Under the pieces are notes generated by a model. It searched no databases and had not been told where the DNA came from. It saw only the letters and a program-made list of their open reading frames with translations. Below are positions 12,721-25,385 of a DNA stretch of 64,000 bases, in pieces (the first letter of the stretch is position 1; each line of letters starts with the position of its first letter). A program made the position numbers and the translations under genes. The stretch comes from Centroberyx gerrardi (taxonomy: Eukaryota; Chordata; Actinopteri; Beryciformes; Berycidae), in NCBI RefSeq assembly GCF_048128805.1, contig NC_136012.1, positions 14,504,225-14,568,224 on the forward strand, written 5' to 3'.

Positions 12721-13113
12721 CAAAAGACACCTCTTTGTTCTTTGGTTTGTCGTTTAACTATACTGTCGAACTAACTGCTTCTGCTATTGCTTCGAAAAAA
12801 GTAATTGTAGGGTTTTATAGGAATAGCTAGCGACTCACTGTCCCGCACTGTCATTTAACGTTAGCTAACCCCTAGCTAACGATGTTGCTAGCAATTTGCA
12901 TGACAACAGCGAAAACTAATATTAGCCCTCTTTAGCCAGTGAAGATAGCTAACATTAGCTAGTTTGTGTTGTATCTGACACTCGTTTATTGTACAGCTAT
13001 TTGTTTGCAGAATTCACATAACATTTGGTCATTTTTACTTTGCATTTGCCTCATTTTTCCTCTTGATATTAACGTAGATGCCCAATCTAGCTAACGTAAA
13101 CGTTAGCTCATTT
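12708..13113. repeat. GTTAGCTA/AACGTTAGC motif cluster, tnip1 5' region
   Basis: Repeated variants of TAGCTAAC, GTTAGCTA and GCTAGC occur near 12712, 12826, 12857-12869 (AACGTTAGCTAAC), 12871-12892, 12945-12962 and 13087-13113. The copies are dispersed, not tandem. The 15-mer AACGTTAGCTCATTT at 13099-13113 recurs exactly at 33709-33723 in the first intron of dctn4. Confidence 0.75.
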
Positions 13114-13965
13114 TTGCCAGATGTTGAAGGCTGGCAGGCTAACATGGCAATCGTATCGCTGCTCCTTTGGACGCGACTCGCGAAAGGAGAATAGGGATGT
13201 GATGCTGTTGTTGCCGGCCTACTTGTCATTATTGTCATCCCTAACCTGTCAATCGGTCCTTGTTCTCTTCGCCGGACTGGATACTTTAGACTCGCCGTTC
13301 TATGAATTATGAACGAAGAGAGAAAAAGAGGTCGAAAAGACTCCAAGGGGGTACAGTAATACTTTACACAGGATATCTGGGTGCATGATATTTCAACCAT
13401 CATCACAAGAAGTGACAGGAACATCAGTTGTTATATTTCTCAGTGGTTGTAACATTAGTACTGCATAAGTCATAGTTAAAGTGGAGATCTAGTCCTGTGA
13501 GAACTTGACGGTAATGTGATTTCACCTCATACTGCACAGTGCTTCTGTTGAATGTGTGGCCTTATGATGCATGATCATTGGCTCTGTCTGGGTGTCGACA
13601 TTTGACGTTCATTGCTTTTACAGCTTATCATGCATACTTTACAACATGATTGTGTACATTCAAATTGTTTCCATGAATAGGTTTTTGCAGAAGTACCCCT
13701 TTCATCGTGGCATTTAAATGTGAGCCTTTGCATTGTAAATGGCAAAGGGTGGGGAACCATAATAGACACATTATGTAATCAATGCTCTGTGTTCAGGGCC
13801 TCTCCTCTCAAAGCTGTGTTTGTTTTTGTAAAGGGCAAATGCTCCTGCATTGTTCCATCTGTTTGTTTTTCCCATATCTTACGCAGACTAGTTTCCAGTA
13901 TCTTGTACATGGTAATAAAATTTGTAAAACTGTTTGTCTGTCTTGTTTCCATAGTTCAGAGCACC

Positions 13966-13980
13966 ATGTCTAGTAAGTGA
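13966..13980 (+). other. tnip1: Four-codon uORF upstream of tnip1 start
   Basis: In the exon that begins at 13955, ATG TCT AGT AAG TGA precedes the annexed main start by 10 nt. The upstream ATG has A at -3, a good Kozak position. The same bases contain TAGTAAGTGA, a strong 5' splice-site look-alike (GTAAGTGA), which could offer an alternative donor. Confidence 0.6.
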
Positions 13981-13990
13981 AACAGTGGCG

Positions 13991-16900
13991 ATGGAAGGGA
14001 AAGGCCCATACCGCATCTATGACCCAGGTGGGAGTGAGGTCAAGGCCAGAGAGGAGGCCGGAGGGGGAAGCAGCTACCGACAGCTACTGGAGGAGAACAG
14101 CATACTGAGGGAAAGGATGAAGGGACTAAAGAGCTTAGGTAGGTGCCCAAAACAGCATGGTTACCTCATGGCTGTGGAGTGAGGGCTATAATGCCAGCTG
14201 CTCTCTGCCATTGCATGCCAGGCGTCCTGTTGTGTGTCCTACAGTAACATCTGATGATTTTATGTTTGCAGATTTGGAAATATATGTGGGGATGCCCTGA
14301 GTTTCTTTTTTGTAGCCCATTCCTAAAGTCTTAGTACAGAAAATTGTGTTCAGTTCTGTTTATTTTGACAACTTACGGCACCCATCACAACACAGGTCTT
14401 TCGATTTCTTCCGCAGCAGATTAGACAACTAAGCATGCCAATCAAAATGCACATACAGTCGCAGGAGTTCCATTGTCCTGTGGCACAAAAGGAGGAATGC
14501 AAAGAAACCTGATTACCTTCATTGGTAGTGTGCTGAAATACTTGTCAGTGAGCCTTCAGTTAATGTACCTTAAGGGTCTGATTGCTCCTTTTGTGACTCA
14601 CCAAAGGAATGTTAGTTGCAACATGTATAATTTCTTATGAAGTTTCTATGCCACATCCCATTTGATGACTACTCATGTGACTGTTTTCCCAGTCTCTTTT
14701 GTGATGTTGTCAATCTATGTTGAAAATATGAAGCTAGATTAACTGGTATAAGGGTTGGGCAGGGAGGGGATCTTTGAACAGTCTTTGAACAGTCTGGCGG
14801 TGATGTGATTTGTAGGTGACCTGCTGGAGGAGTCTCAGTCAGAGGCATCAAGGCTTCGTCAGAGAGTGGAGGAGCTGGTCAGAGACAACGAGGCTCTCAA
14901 GTCCTCCAGCTTTGCCACCAGTCTATGTATGGGAGGGCCTGTTCAGACTGAGACACAAAGTATGTCTCACAGACTTGCTGGTAAGAGTTTCACCTGGCAG
15001 CCACTTGTGTTCATATTTGCAGATTGTTGCTACTTGAGTAGCTGTTTTATTTTACTGAAACTTGGGTTAACCTTGGTATTAATCATGGTCTCTTTCAGGT
15101 CAAGGTAAGCCCCATGGGCATGCCAGTACAGACCAGAAGGAGGAGCAGCCCAGCTCTTCAGGGAAGGCCCTCCAGCCTGAGAAGCCCAATGTAAGTAATG
15201 TGTATGGTGTACTAAAGTGTGGACAATGTTACTATAATTTTAAGTGTACTGAGAGGTTTGGGTGTAGGCAGAAGGTTGTGATGATTGTAGGACCATAAAT
15301 AACATCAGGTATTCCTTTTTAGTTTTTTATTGCTTCAGCTAATGTGAAGCTCTTCAATGTAATGTGCCATCTGGCCAGCTCTAAACTGAAAGGTGTCTAC
15401 TTTCATTCTTAAAGGTTCACTAAAGCAATTGTGGACACAGCTTGTACCATGCTGTTACTTAACTCTTTGGTGTTTACAGGAGGCCTTATCTGAGTTTAAG
15501 GTGGTGAATATGGAGGAGAAGGCTTCAGATGCCCAGACTGTAAGTACCAGACTTTGTGTGGCACAGTAAGATGAATAACTTTTGAACTATCACAGCTCTG
15601 TGAATACTGTTGTATTCCTGTCACAGGGAATTGAAATCCCTGGAAATGTATAACAATTCTTTCTGGTTCCAAAGTAAGTTTTTATTTTAATGAGCCATTA
15701 AACTCGTTTAGAATATCATCATGCTCTTGATAGTAACCCTGATAAATAGTAGTTTCATGGAATTTCTTCAAGCTAAATTCAGCCTCTCTTCTCTATTGTC
15801 ATTTCTCAGATATCAGGAACTATCCTTGGTGTGGTGACTCACCAACACACTCAATACTGGTAGCTCCAGCCTGAGTCAGCCAGGGGAAAGTCCAGGATTA
15901 TTAGTGACTAGAATTACACTACTGATTCACATACACTAGGCTACATCCCAGGGAATGGCTTAATAGGACACTATCTTTGCCAGAATATTTCAGGCATATA
16001 GGCGTAGAATCTCTTTTCATGTGATTGACTAGACAGTCACATATTCTTAAATTCTGTAGCATAATTTATTGTAATTGCCAAACTGGAACAGAATAATATT
16101 GGTAATAGTATAACAACAATTATTCCCTTTTGATGTAGTTTCTTTTTGACTTTGGTCTACAGACTTAACTTTAAACTGACAGGACTAACTGGTTTGACTT
16201 TACAGACAAATGTGCCGCAGCTATTCATTGAAATAGCAAGAGGATGACTACTTGCATGTTGATCTCTGAATCTTGTGACCCATTGCTGGTTGAAATTTGC
16301 CCATCGAGTCAGCAGGAGAGGAAGGACTGACTCTTCTGTTTATCTGTGTGTTCATCTCCAGGCGGGGTCAGCGGCGGGAGCAGGAGTAATCCCCCTCCTG
16401 CCTCAGGAGAACATGGAGCTAGCTAGCCAGCTGCAGAGACTGGAGAGCTCCTTCAGCATCTTTGCAGAGGAGTCCAACCCAAACCAGCTGTTGGCTCACC
16501 TTGGCCGCATGGCTGTGGAGTTCCACCATTTGTCCTCTAAGGTCCAGAAGAATGAGCAGAGGACGTCCCTCCTACAGGTGAGTGGCATACAGATAGCCTT
16601 AGAAATGATAGAAAATACAAGTAAGAGCATAGGCAGTAAAATTAGGAGACTTTCTCATGATTCTTCTTTCAACCATCACTCTCTCAATTGCATCTAATTC
16701 TCCCGAGATGGCTCTATAGGCTCTTAAGAGTTTGCTTTTAATCAGCAGCCTATTTGATACATAAAATGGTATAAATGTATATAAAAGGAAGAATAATCCA
16801 TTTGTCTACTGAAGACCATTCCCAGGCTGTTGCGTTATGTTTAGCGTTTCATTGTGACTTTTGTGACATGCTAGATCAGTACGCAACTCTGGCAGTGTAG

Positions 16901-19900
16901 ATGACCAGATGGCCAGATCTGTGTTTAGATTGAAAGCTCTTGCGCAACGGCACTGGGTGTCAGAGACCTTTCTTCTTTGGTCTGTACTGGTTCACATGTT
17001 ACAGTAGTAGTGTATTCCCATGAGCGGGGTGAATGCGTAGCCAGCAGTGGTGGGAATGTGGGTCTTCTCCAACACGTCAGGGGCTGAATTTTCATAGGCA
17101 AAAGCATACCAGTATATGTGTTTGCAGTGTCTGGGTCATCTTCACCATTTTTTTTTTTCTATTTTTAGAATTTTTTTCTATTTTTTTCAAATTTTCTGTG
17201 GGTAGTCAATGGGGAAATAAGACGCCATAAACACCACCGAAACTTTTTTTTTTTCACAAAGTAGCGGGAGAGATGTACATGTTTTTTCTTTTGATCCTCA
17301 GAAATGCCATGACTCATATGCCCTAAGTGAAACACACATTCCATGCTACAGTATATTCATATAGGCTAGTGTTTTCTAAATTGGAGTCAATACTAGACCC
17401 TAATCCTAGTCCCATTGAGCTGTGTTGAAGGGACCTGATATCAGCAAAAAGGTCAGAAATGAAATATTTGCTGGTGACACCATTTAGACCACTTACAAAG
17501 AGTGTGTATAATTCTGCATAGTCTTCTTTCATTTGTATTTTATACCTTTACATTATAATTTTTTTTTCTTCTATTTGCATTGCAGATATCTGTTGCAATG
17601 TACCTAGTTTTGAAAAGTCATTGCCTCAGTTTGAGCCATGATACAGATATATGAAGAAACAAAAAAAAAAAAAGATGATGTCGTCATACTTGAATGATGT
17701 TTGTGATAATGTTGATTTTTGTTTTTATAGACTCTTTGTGAGCAGCTCAGACAGGAGAACAATGAGCTTCGAAAGAAAATGGAAGAAGATCATCAGTTCA
17801 GGAATCGAGACTTGGAACAGCTAAGGTGATGTTTTTCTTCTTTTTAACACTGGCTGGGCTTCATGTCGCTTCTGTAGGGGCAGAACTTTATTGTTAATAA
17901 GGTCAAAAACAAAATGTGAGTTGTCAAGTAGTGATATGTCCTGTTACACTGAACAGACACACTTCTCATATTCTCATTCCACTAATCTTTTCTTTTTTAG
18001 TTGTGGCACGTTTGTATGTTTCTCAGGACCCTTGAATGTAGTGTGAATCCTATGTTTACCATTATTCTTCCAAGAACAAAAACCCCATAAAGTTTGCACT
18101 GCATCAGGGTTGTTGACAGTTGGCCATGCTTTCACTTTTGACAGTGGAATAATCCAGTGCTTTCTTCTACTGTTAGTGTACCCCATGGGTATTGTAGGGT
18201 CTTCCCAAAGGACATCCTGATGCTGTACTGTGCCAAGACCTCACCAACTCTGGAAAGGCAGCTTTGTTCACAAACACTCTCATTTTTGCTTTCTGGCTGA
18301 TTCAGGCAGGAGAATCAGAAACTAAAGGAGCTGGTCACAGGAGGAGCAGCAGCGGCATCAGCAGCGGCATCGGCAGCGCCAGCGGACACCGAACCTGCAG
18401 AGGCCAAAGAGGAGCCGTTGAAAGAGGAATCTGCCACCGTGAGATCCAAGATGGAGGTCACCACACCGCAGAAGGTAGTTAAATGAAATGGCGTGTCTAA
18501 TTTCTTTTAAGTGCCTTTATTTTGTACAGGCATGCACTAGAGGTCTGTGGGTACTTTTCCAAACACCAATAAAGAAAAAAGCACTACAGTGGTTACTCAC
18601 AAAAATGAAGGTTGTCTTTGGTTGTATGAATGTTCAAGAAAAATGCCAAGGCAACTCTTCTTGTGATTAATTATTAAAAAGCCTTTATTCACTGGCTAGT
18701 CCATTTTAGGAGAAAAGCCAATAATGTTTCATGTTTCCGCTACCACGCCTTTATTTTTCTTGAATGTACATGTACTGTTTATTTGTTTATTACCTTTTAT
18801 TTTATCAAATGAACTTTATTTTCACCCTTTTAGAAGTACATAAGCAAGTTTTCTCAATACATTTGTGACTTAAAGCTTCCCCACTTCATGTTAACTGTAA
18901 TGCTGTGGTGTCAGCATGTCAGCATGAGGGTTGTAGTGGCGTGACTGAGAGAATGGAAGAATGTAGGGGATTTAGGAATGTTTCATATCCCCCCAGAGTG
19001 GAAAAGCTGCAGAGAAAACCCCGACAAAGCCTTGTGACCTAGAGGTGTATGAAAAGAAGATCAAGCTTTTGGAGAAGCAGAGAAAGGATGTGAGTCTCTT
19101 TTTGCCTTCACCGCTTGTCCTCTTTTGCCATAGGGGAAAGTCTGTGTGTGTGTGTTTTGTTTCCTATATGTTCGATGTCATTCGTTTCACTTTCTGTTGC
19201 CTCTTACAGGTACTGGAGGTGAACAAGCAGTGGGACATTCAGTGGAACTCCATGAAGTCACAGTTTGAACAGAAGGTACAGTAATGACTACGGCTGTTTT
19301 GGGTGTGGGAAGACGCTGCTGTGTCCTTTACTGATTTAGGGCAGTTAAAGGAGAAATAAAAACTGACTGTATCACAATTCTCTAAACAAATTAGATTTTA
19401 AGTCCCGCTTCTAAAATGTCAAAGATATTTTGTTCAGTCGTATAAAGTCAGGTCAGCTCGATCTGATACACTTCCTTCATCCTCCAAGATTTGTTGTCCC
19501 ATTCTTTGTCTTGTTCTCTGGGAACATTCTTCACTCTGACCCGTGTCAAAGTGCAAAGGCTCTGCTCCCACACCACAACAAAGATTTTTTACTTCTAAAA
19601 CAAAGCCCTTATATAAACCAAGTATCTGCGTTTATTTAACATTTTCCATAACTCTGTCCTTCATAACTTAAGTAATTTCATATATGCAGAATAGACTGTT
19701 CTATATCTGTTCCTTTGGGTTCAAAGTGAATGTATTGAGTGATGGTGTTTTCCATTGTACTCATTTCAGCCTCTGCAGATGTTATGTTTAGTGACCATGT
19801 GACCTGTTTCCTAAAGGGTCAGATATTGCTAATAATAAATAGGCGTCACTTACCTACATGAATTACTATTGCTAGTATTATCAATTTTACCACAGTTACT

Positions 19901-21798
19901 AAATGATTGTTCAATTTTTTTTTTCCAAGTTTCTGTATTAACTGGGCTGTAAAATAGGACAGTATTACTCAACATTACACAAAGAGGAAAATGACGTTAT
20001 CTGGCCAACAGCCTGTCAAGTTTAGTTTTACCATTGTGACTCCACCACTCATATTTCTTATTTGAAACACATTAACATAGTTTTGGATGCCAATGGAATG
20101 GCGTAATCACTTTTTTTTTTTTCTACCATTCAAATTGAAATGTTGTTCAAATAAGTCAAGTTGGACTTTTCAGGCAAGGGGTTTAGCAATTTGGAATTAC
20201 CTAAAGGAACACGGGCCTCAATCTATTGTTTATATGTGTCACTTGGCAATGGAGCAGCTGTGTGTTATATGCGTTTGTCCAGTGGAAAAGGTGCAGTCTT
20301 GCAATAGCACACTATCTGAGCATGCTTACCACAAGGCCTGTCACACTTCAGTAAGAATTCCCCTCACCTCTCTGGTACCCGCTGACTTCCTGTTGTAGTG
20401 CAGTCAGAGGCCAGCAAAGACACACATACGCACACTCAGACTCACACACCTTTACATGTGCACACCCACAGACATGCACAAATCTACACACACTTTGCTC
20501 AGATGGGGACACCATGCAGCCTCAAGTTTAAACCGCAGAACACTTGAGATATCCATTTGCGTCATTAAGTTCGGTCTATATTTTACACAGAACAAAACTG
20601 TGTGTGCTTGCATATATGTGTTCGTTGCTGTTGCTTAATATAATTTTCTTTTTTTTATAAGTTTTCACACACTGAAGCTGTATATTATCAGTACATGCAC
20701 TTTTTTTCTCAGGCAGTATTCAACCTTACCAGAGAGTTGTGAATCAGTGTGTCTGTGTGTGTTTATGAGAATTGTTTATTACCACTGTGATTTGGTGAAG
20801 GCTGTCCTAGAGTAAATGGCTTATCTGCCCCTTCAGATCACAGACCTCAGACAACGGCTTGCTGACTCCCAGAAGGCCGTGCTAGAGCTGGAGGCGGAGC
20901 GAGAGCAGAGGCAGCGGGACTACGACAAGAAGCTGCTGCTGGCCAAGTCCAAGATCGAGAATGTACAGGTGAGGATACAGGACACGTTGTCGACACTGTG
21001 ACATGAGAAGACACAGGTGAACAAAGTCCAAACATTCAAAACCAGGACCAAACACAGAAAAAAAAAGTTTGAAGGATGTTTCTTGGACTGTTTTGGGTGT
21101 GTGTTTCAGGGGGAGAAGGAGTGTCTGAACTCTGAGACCACTGAGCTGAAGCAGAAGATTCGCTACCTGCAGGACCAGCTGCTGCCCCTCAGCAAACAGA
21201 GAGAGTACCAGGAGAAGGAGATCCAACGCCTCAACAGGGTAAGAGAGAGAGAGAGAGAGAGAGACAGACGAAGGACAGAGAGATTTATATATTTCTGTGT
21301 GTAACACTTCCTTTCTCTCGTTGCCAGGCTTTAGAGGAGGCCCTGAACCTGCACTCCCCTTCGTCCTCCCAACAGCCACCTGGCCAGGGTAACCATGGCG
21401 ATGCAGCCAGCAACCTGAAGAAGCAGGAATTGCTCACTCAAATTGCAGTACTAAAGGAACAGGTCAGACATGAAAACGCACAGACAAGACACACACCTAC
21501 TGCAATCATGCGTTCACTTGCTTAACTGCTTTCAATCTCCGTTTTGCACTCCAGGTGAAGATCTTTGAAGAGGACTTCAGAAAAGAGAGGAGTGACAGGG
21601 AGCGAATGAATGAGGAAAAAGAAGACTTGAGGCGGCAGGTTGAGAGACTGCAGGGTCAGATGACTAATTTGACCAATCAGGTAAGCTTTCTTTGTTTTCT
21701 TTTATTTGGCTTTATTGAGAATACATTAATTCACGTAGCCTGCTTTAAACAATCTTAGCTGGACTGCTTTCTGATGTCGCATTTGTTTTTCTTTTTGT

Positions 21799-21834
<36 letters not shown>

Positions 21835-23154
21835 AGCTTCATCAGGCGCAGAACGAGTGTCAGAGAGAACGTACAGAGAGATGTAAGCTGGAGAGACTGC
21901 AGATGCAGCACCACAAACAGGTACTGGCTGCAGCCTATGGCCGAGCCTGGTGTCCTTGTGTAAAATGGGAGCTCGGTACAACCGCTAGACATAAAAAAGA
22001 AAATGGTGAACTTATGCCGTCAGCCTGCACAAGTGATTTGTTGTATAGAAATTTGATCATTTTGGCCATTCTTTTAAGTACATTTCATTAGGGCCAAAGG
22101 ATTTACTGAAAGTTGTGCTTCAAGTCTTTGGAATTTATATCCTAGCAGATAGTTTCTGGTAAACGTAGCACACCAGCGCCCCCTTGTGACAGAAAGCAGT
22201 CACTTACATGTTGGCTGTAGTAAGTGCATACTGGACAGATCAATACTCCAGGACAAGAGTCTCACTCCAGTTAGGTTGTTTGTTAGCGCTTTTGGGGACA
22301 GCAAGTGGAACATTTACATTCCTCTGTGGGAGGCAGTGCCAGTAGGGTTAAAGTTCAGCAGCAGCCCATACATAACGGGGGCACTGTGCTCTGTGAGCGT
22401 AGCAGCCGTGCACTGATTGGGGATCACGTGTGTACTTGTGATCCCTCGTAGGGGCAGCAGCAGGAAAGACGTACCTCAGACCCCACGTCAGGCTCAGTGA
22501 ACGGCCCGCTGAGCCCTCCCTACTGTGGTCCCTTTGTGCAGGTGGGACCGCAGGGCCTGGAGGGCTGGCCCATACACTTCCCTCCTCGGATGCCCAACGC
22601 AGCAGGCGCCACAGCCGCAGCCGCCGCAGCAGCAGCACCGCCTCCTGGACGAGACTTCCAGCCTGTCACACCGGTAAGGATTCCTCTAAGCCTCCTTTCT
22701 GTCTCTGAAGTGACTCTGGTTCACTGAGGAAACAAGACTCTTCCTAGCCTCTAGTTGGCAGGAACATGGCAGATGTAATTACTTCTTGCTGTAGCTCCAC
22801 CTAGCCACCTACTGAATAGTGAGTTTGAGTTTGAACAGGTCTACATTCATATTGATTGTTAAGTCAGGGTGAAGGCTTTAGGACTTGTGGGCTGCTGGTT
22901 GTAATGAGGTAGGATATTAAGTGATTTGAAGTACGGTTGTGCCTTCTCTGTGGTCAGGGTTTTCCCTGGCAGTCATCATTCCCACAACCCAGAGGGGCAA
23001 GAGCAGCGGGGGAAGGTTCAAGACCACCACCAGAGAATGCAGGTAATGTACAACCAGCCAAGTACATATTTTATCTGTCTTTGTTTTGTTTATATATTGT
23101 ATTTTTGTTCATTTTGTTCTATTTCTTAATGCAGAGCATCATAGATTTGTATAG
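13991..23154 (+). CDS. tnip1: TNFAIP3-interacting protein 1 (ABIN1)
   Basis: Cytosolic adaptor that binds polyubiquitin and A20 and restrains NF-kappaB and cell-death signalling. Coding exons: 13991-14138, 14816-14980, 15099-15190, 15480-15539, 16362-16577, 17731-17825, 18306-18474, 18997-19089, 19210-19275, 20837-20968, 21110-21238, 21328-21462, 21555-21680, 21837-21920, 22452-22673, 22958-23042, 23135-23154, giving about 678 aa (human 636). It starts MEGKGPYRIYDPGG, as in human. Residues 156-227 hold the conserved HLGRMAVEF..KNEQRTSLLQ block. The A20-binding AHD1 is near 432-460 (YLQDQLLPLSKQREYQEKEI). The UBAN core is at 506-526 (EDFRKERSDRERMNEEKEDL). The C-terminus is Pro-rich. Alanine-rich runs in exons 18306-18474 and 22452-22673 lengthen the protein. 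The last exon (EHHRFV, stop) is the least certain; an alternative acceptor near 23311 is possible. The (TG)15 tract before exon 21837 is unusual. Confidence 0.95.
21239..21264. repeat. (GA)n run directly after a tnip1 splice donor
   Basis: The donor GTAAGA at 21239 leads straight into about ten GA units inside the 89-nt intron 21239-21327. Confidence 0.85.
21803..21832 (+). promoter_or_regulatory. tnip1: (TG)15 tract replacing the polypyrimidine tract of a 3' splice site
   Basis: Fifteen uninterrupted TG units end at 21832, followed only by TCAG and then exon 21837-21920. The T-rich stretch lies upstream of the repeat, not between it and the AG. UG repeats bound by TDP-43 at a 3' splice site weaken CFTR exon 9 recognition (established). 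The 84-nt exon is frame-neutral (phase 0/0). Confidence 0.7.
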
Positions 23155-25085
23155 AGAATATATATAGAGAGAGAATCATGAGATTACCCCACTCAATGGC
23201 TAAACTCCTGTTTTCTTTTTGAAATAAAAACTTCCCAATGATTGTGGAGCAGCAAAGTTTGTGACTATTGTAAAGATGTAATGGAGTATTGTTCCCTTTA
23301 TGTATCCATAGATCAATCCACAGCAACAGGATTTGGTAAAAGGGAGCGACAGAACATTGACCCTGGAAAGCACTAAAAGCATCACCGTTCCCACCTAATG
23401 GAACTTGGGTAGTAGCATGAATCAGTTTGTTTTGAGTTGACAAGGTGTGATTTGATCTATAATTTTCCTACTGAACTGTAGATATCCTATTGTAATGTTG
23501 TTTATACTTGCGTTTTATAAGCCTATTTGTGAAACACGCTATTCTGAATATATACATGAAATATTATTTAGATTTTTTTATCTATTATTTTTGAGACTCA
23601 ATCTGCTTCATATGATTCTATGCAGGAACTGAAGTCATTTGTTAAATAGGTTGGAATAATCAACATTGGTTTTTTTTTTCCAGACAATATACCTATGTGA
23701 TTGTCTCTCTGCAAATATGTAACAACTTGACATACTTAGTTTGTTACTTGTAGGGTTAAAGGAAGCCATTCCCCAATATGAATAAAACTACATATATTCA
23801 TTCCAACAATGAATGATTATATAGGTACATTGAATCATAGAAATTATAATGTGAATGTTAATTCATTTATGAAGATTTCTTCAGTACCATCGATGTTATA
23901 GAACTGTCCCATATGTGTAACTGTTCAAAAGTGGTTGTTGAAATACTAAAATTTTGGGAAATGAATTTTGATGGTATCATGCCAAAAACATGATTGTGAT
24001 TATTGATAATTTATTTATAATCTACTGTTTTGATAGTTGCATTGACTAAGTGTAAATCATTGTCTTTAGTAATGCTGTTCTTTCTATGTTGTTAGTGTAA
24101 TCCCAATATATTGTAGCTATTGACATTGTATGTTTGTATCAGACACAAAACACAACGCACAGTACATACACACAACCTATTTTTTTCACTATGATGGACC
24201 TAATCTCATTAAACACAACACTTTTACTTGACCACAATTGATTTGATGATTTGATCGCTCATTCCAATATTCATACTCATCTTACAGTATCCTGTACTAA
24301 TGCCCACAATTAAGCCCCAACATATCCAGAGGTTCGAGTCTTGAACTGCAGCACCAAAACCTTGACGCAACAGCGATGACTAGCTTCCTCTTCATCTTTA
24401 AAGGCCTGTTACTTCATGTTAAATGGCATAATTAGTGGATTGTAATCATTGCAACTATTACACCTAGTTCTGAAACATTCACAGTCAGACAAGAGGAAGC
24501 TTTTCATAAATATTTAGAGCCCTTAGACCCAGTGTTGCAGCAGTACTGCCACCCCTCAGAGAAAACCTCTGCCAGGATGTCTGGCTTTGCTTTCTATCCA
24601 CCTCAACGACCAGCAACCCATGCCTTGCCGACTGACCTGTGAACTGCTGTAACACAAAGTCAAGAGCCTGCGCAGCCTCAGACAAGAGATCCACCCCCTG
24701 AGATAATGTGTGAGACTATTTTGATGGTAAACTCACTATCTCCTTTGAAACAAGCCACTGTTTAACTGGATACCCATGAAGATTTCCTTAATATGTGTAT
24801 TTCAGACGATCAGATGGAGGGCTTCAAAATGTGCGCAGATGAATTTGAACAAGCCTCCATTTGAACCAACAAGTTATCAAGTTACAGGGAACAAAATCCT
24901 GATTGGAGAGAGCTGAAATGAGACATTAGCTGAATTGCACTTTGAAAGGTATGCTGTAATTACTGGCAGTTGTATTTTCTCGGTTTGTAGCCTAGTTATG
25001 TTTTTCTTTTTTGCTGTAGGCAAAAGCACATCTTATGTGAGACTTTTTGTATTTGACTGGCTTAATAAATCTATTCTAAATGTCT
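23155..25085 (+). terminator. tnip1: tnip1 3'UTR region with candidate poly(A) signals
   Basis: AT-rich non-coding DNA follows the stop. AATAAA is at 23781-23786 and again at 25064-25069 (CTTAATAAATC). If the distal site is used, the 3'UTR is about 1.9 kb and ends about 90 bp from the predicted gpx3 cleavage site. No exon was recognised in this stretch. Confidence 0.5.
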
Positions 25086-25174
25086 ATTAGCATCTTACCC
25101 TGGTTATTCATGTTCATATTCTCTTGAAGCTTTCCTGAGTTTTTTGCTGCACAAGAGAAACGACGACCGAGAAA

Positions 25175-25200
25175 CACACTGTTTCTGTTCATGATTTATT
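25175..25200 (-). terminator. gpx3: gpx3 poly(A) signal
   Basis: TTTATT at 25195-25200 reads AATAAA on the minus strand, about 345 nt downstream of the gpx3 stop. Cleavage is expected near 25175-25185. It lies past the SECIS-like hairpin, as required for that hairpin to be in the mRNA. Confidence 0.7.
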
Positions 25201-25294
25201 GAAAGTAATTAACATGTAGGCTGTAGTGTCTAACAGGCCCTGGTTGGGGAGATGACATGACACTGTGGGATTGCAGGGCGGCCTGAATGCACTG

Positions 25295-25385
25295 AAGAGC
25301 CGGCCTGGACCCCAGACTCCGAGGAGGCACCACAGAGTTACTGTTTTCAAGCCTCCCCTTCATTCAACATGCCATCTCCATGTAT
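25295..25385 (-). promoter_or_regulatory. gpx3: Candidate SECIS element in gpx3 3'UTR
   Basis: On the minus strand, ATGA (25363-25360) is followed by GGGGAGGC (25358-25351), which pairs with GCCTCCTC (25328-25321) in an 8-bp helix with one G-U. The loop starts TTGAAAACAG and contains an unpaired AAAA plus a mini-stem ACAG/CTGT, as in form 2 SECIS. The 3' side then reads GGAG, supplying the GA of the non-Watson-Crick quartet. A short lower helix (TGGA/TCCA) is possible. SECIS elements recruit SBP2 and eEFSec to decode UGA. The element lies about 180 nt after the stop, within the usual distance. Confidence 0.65.

Noticed and set aside
20882..21379. 165-codon minus-strand frame
   Set aside because: Antisense shadow of tnip1 coiled-coil exons.
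23311..23389. Alternative last tnip1 exon (stop near 23389)
   Set aside because: The acceptor is usable and in frame, but the nearer exon 23135-23154 is simpler; neither resembles the human C-terminus enough to decide.
24320..24360. GGTTCGAGTC resembling a tRNA B-box (possible SINE)
   Set aside because: No A-box at the expected distance and no SINE-type tail.
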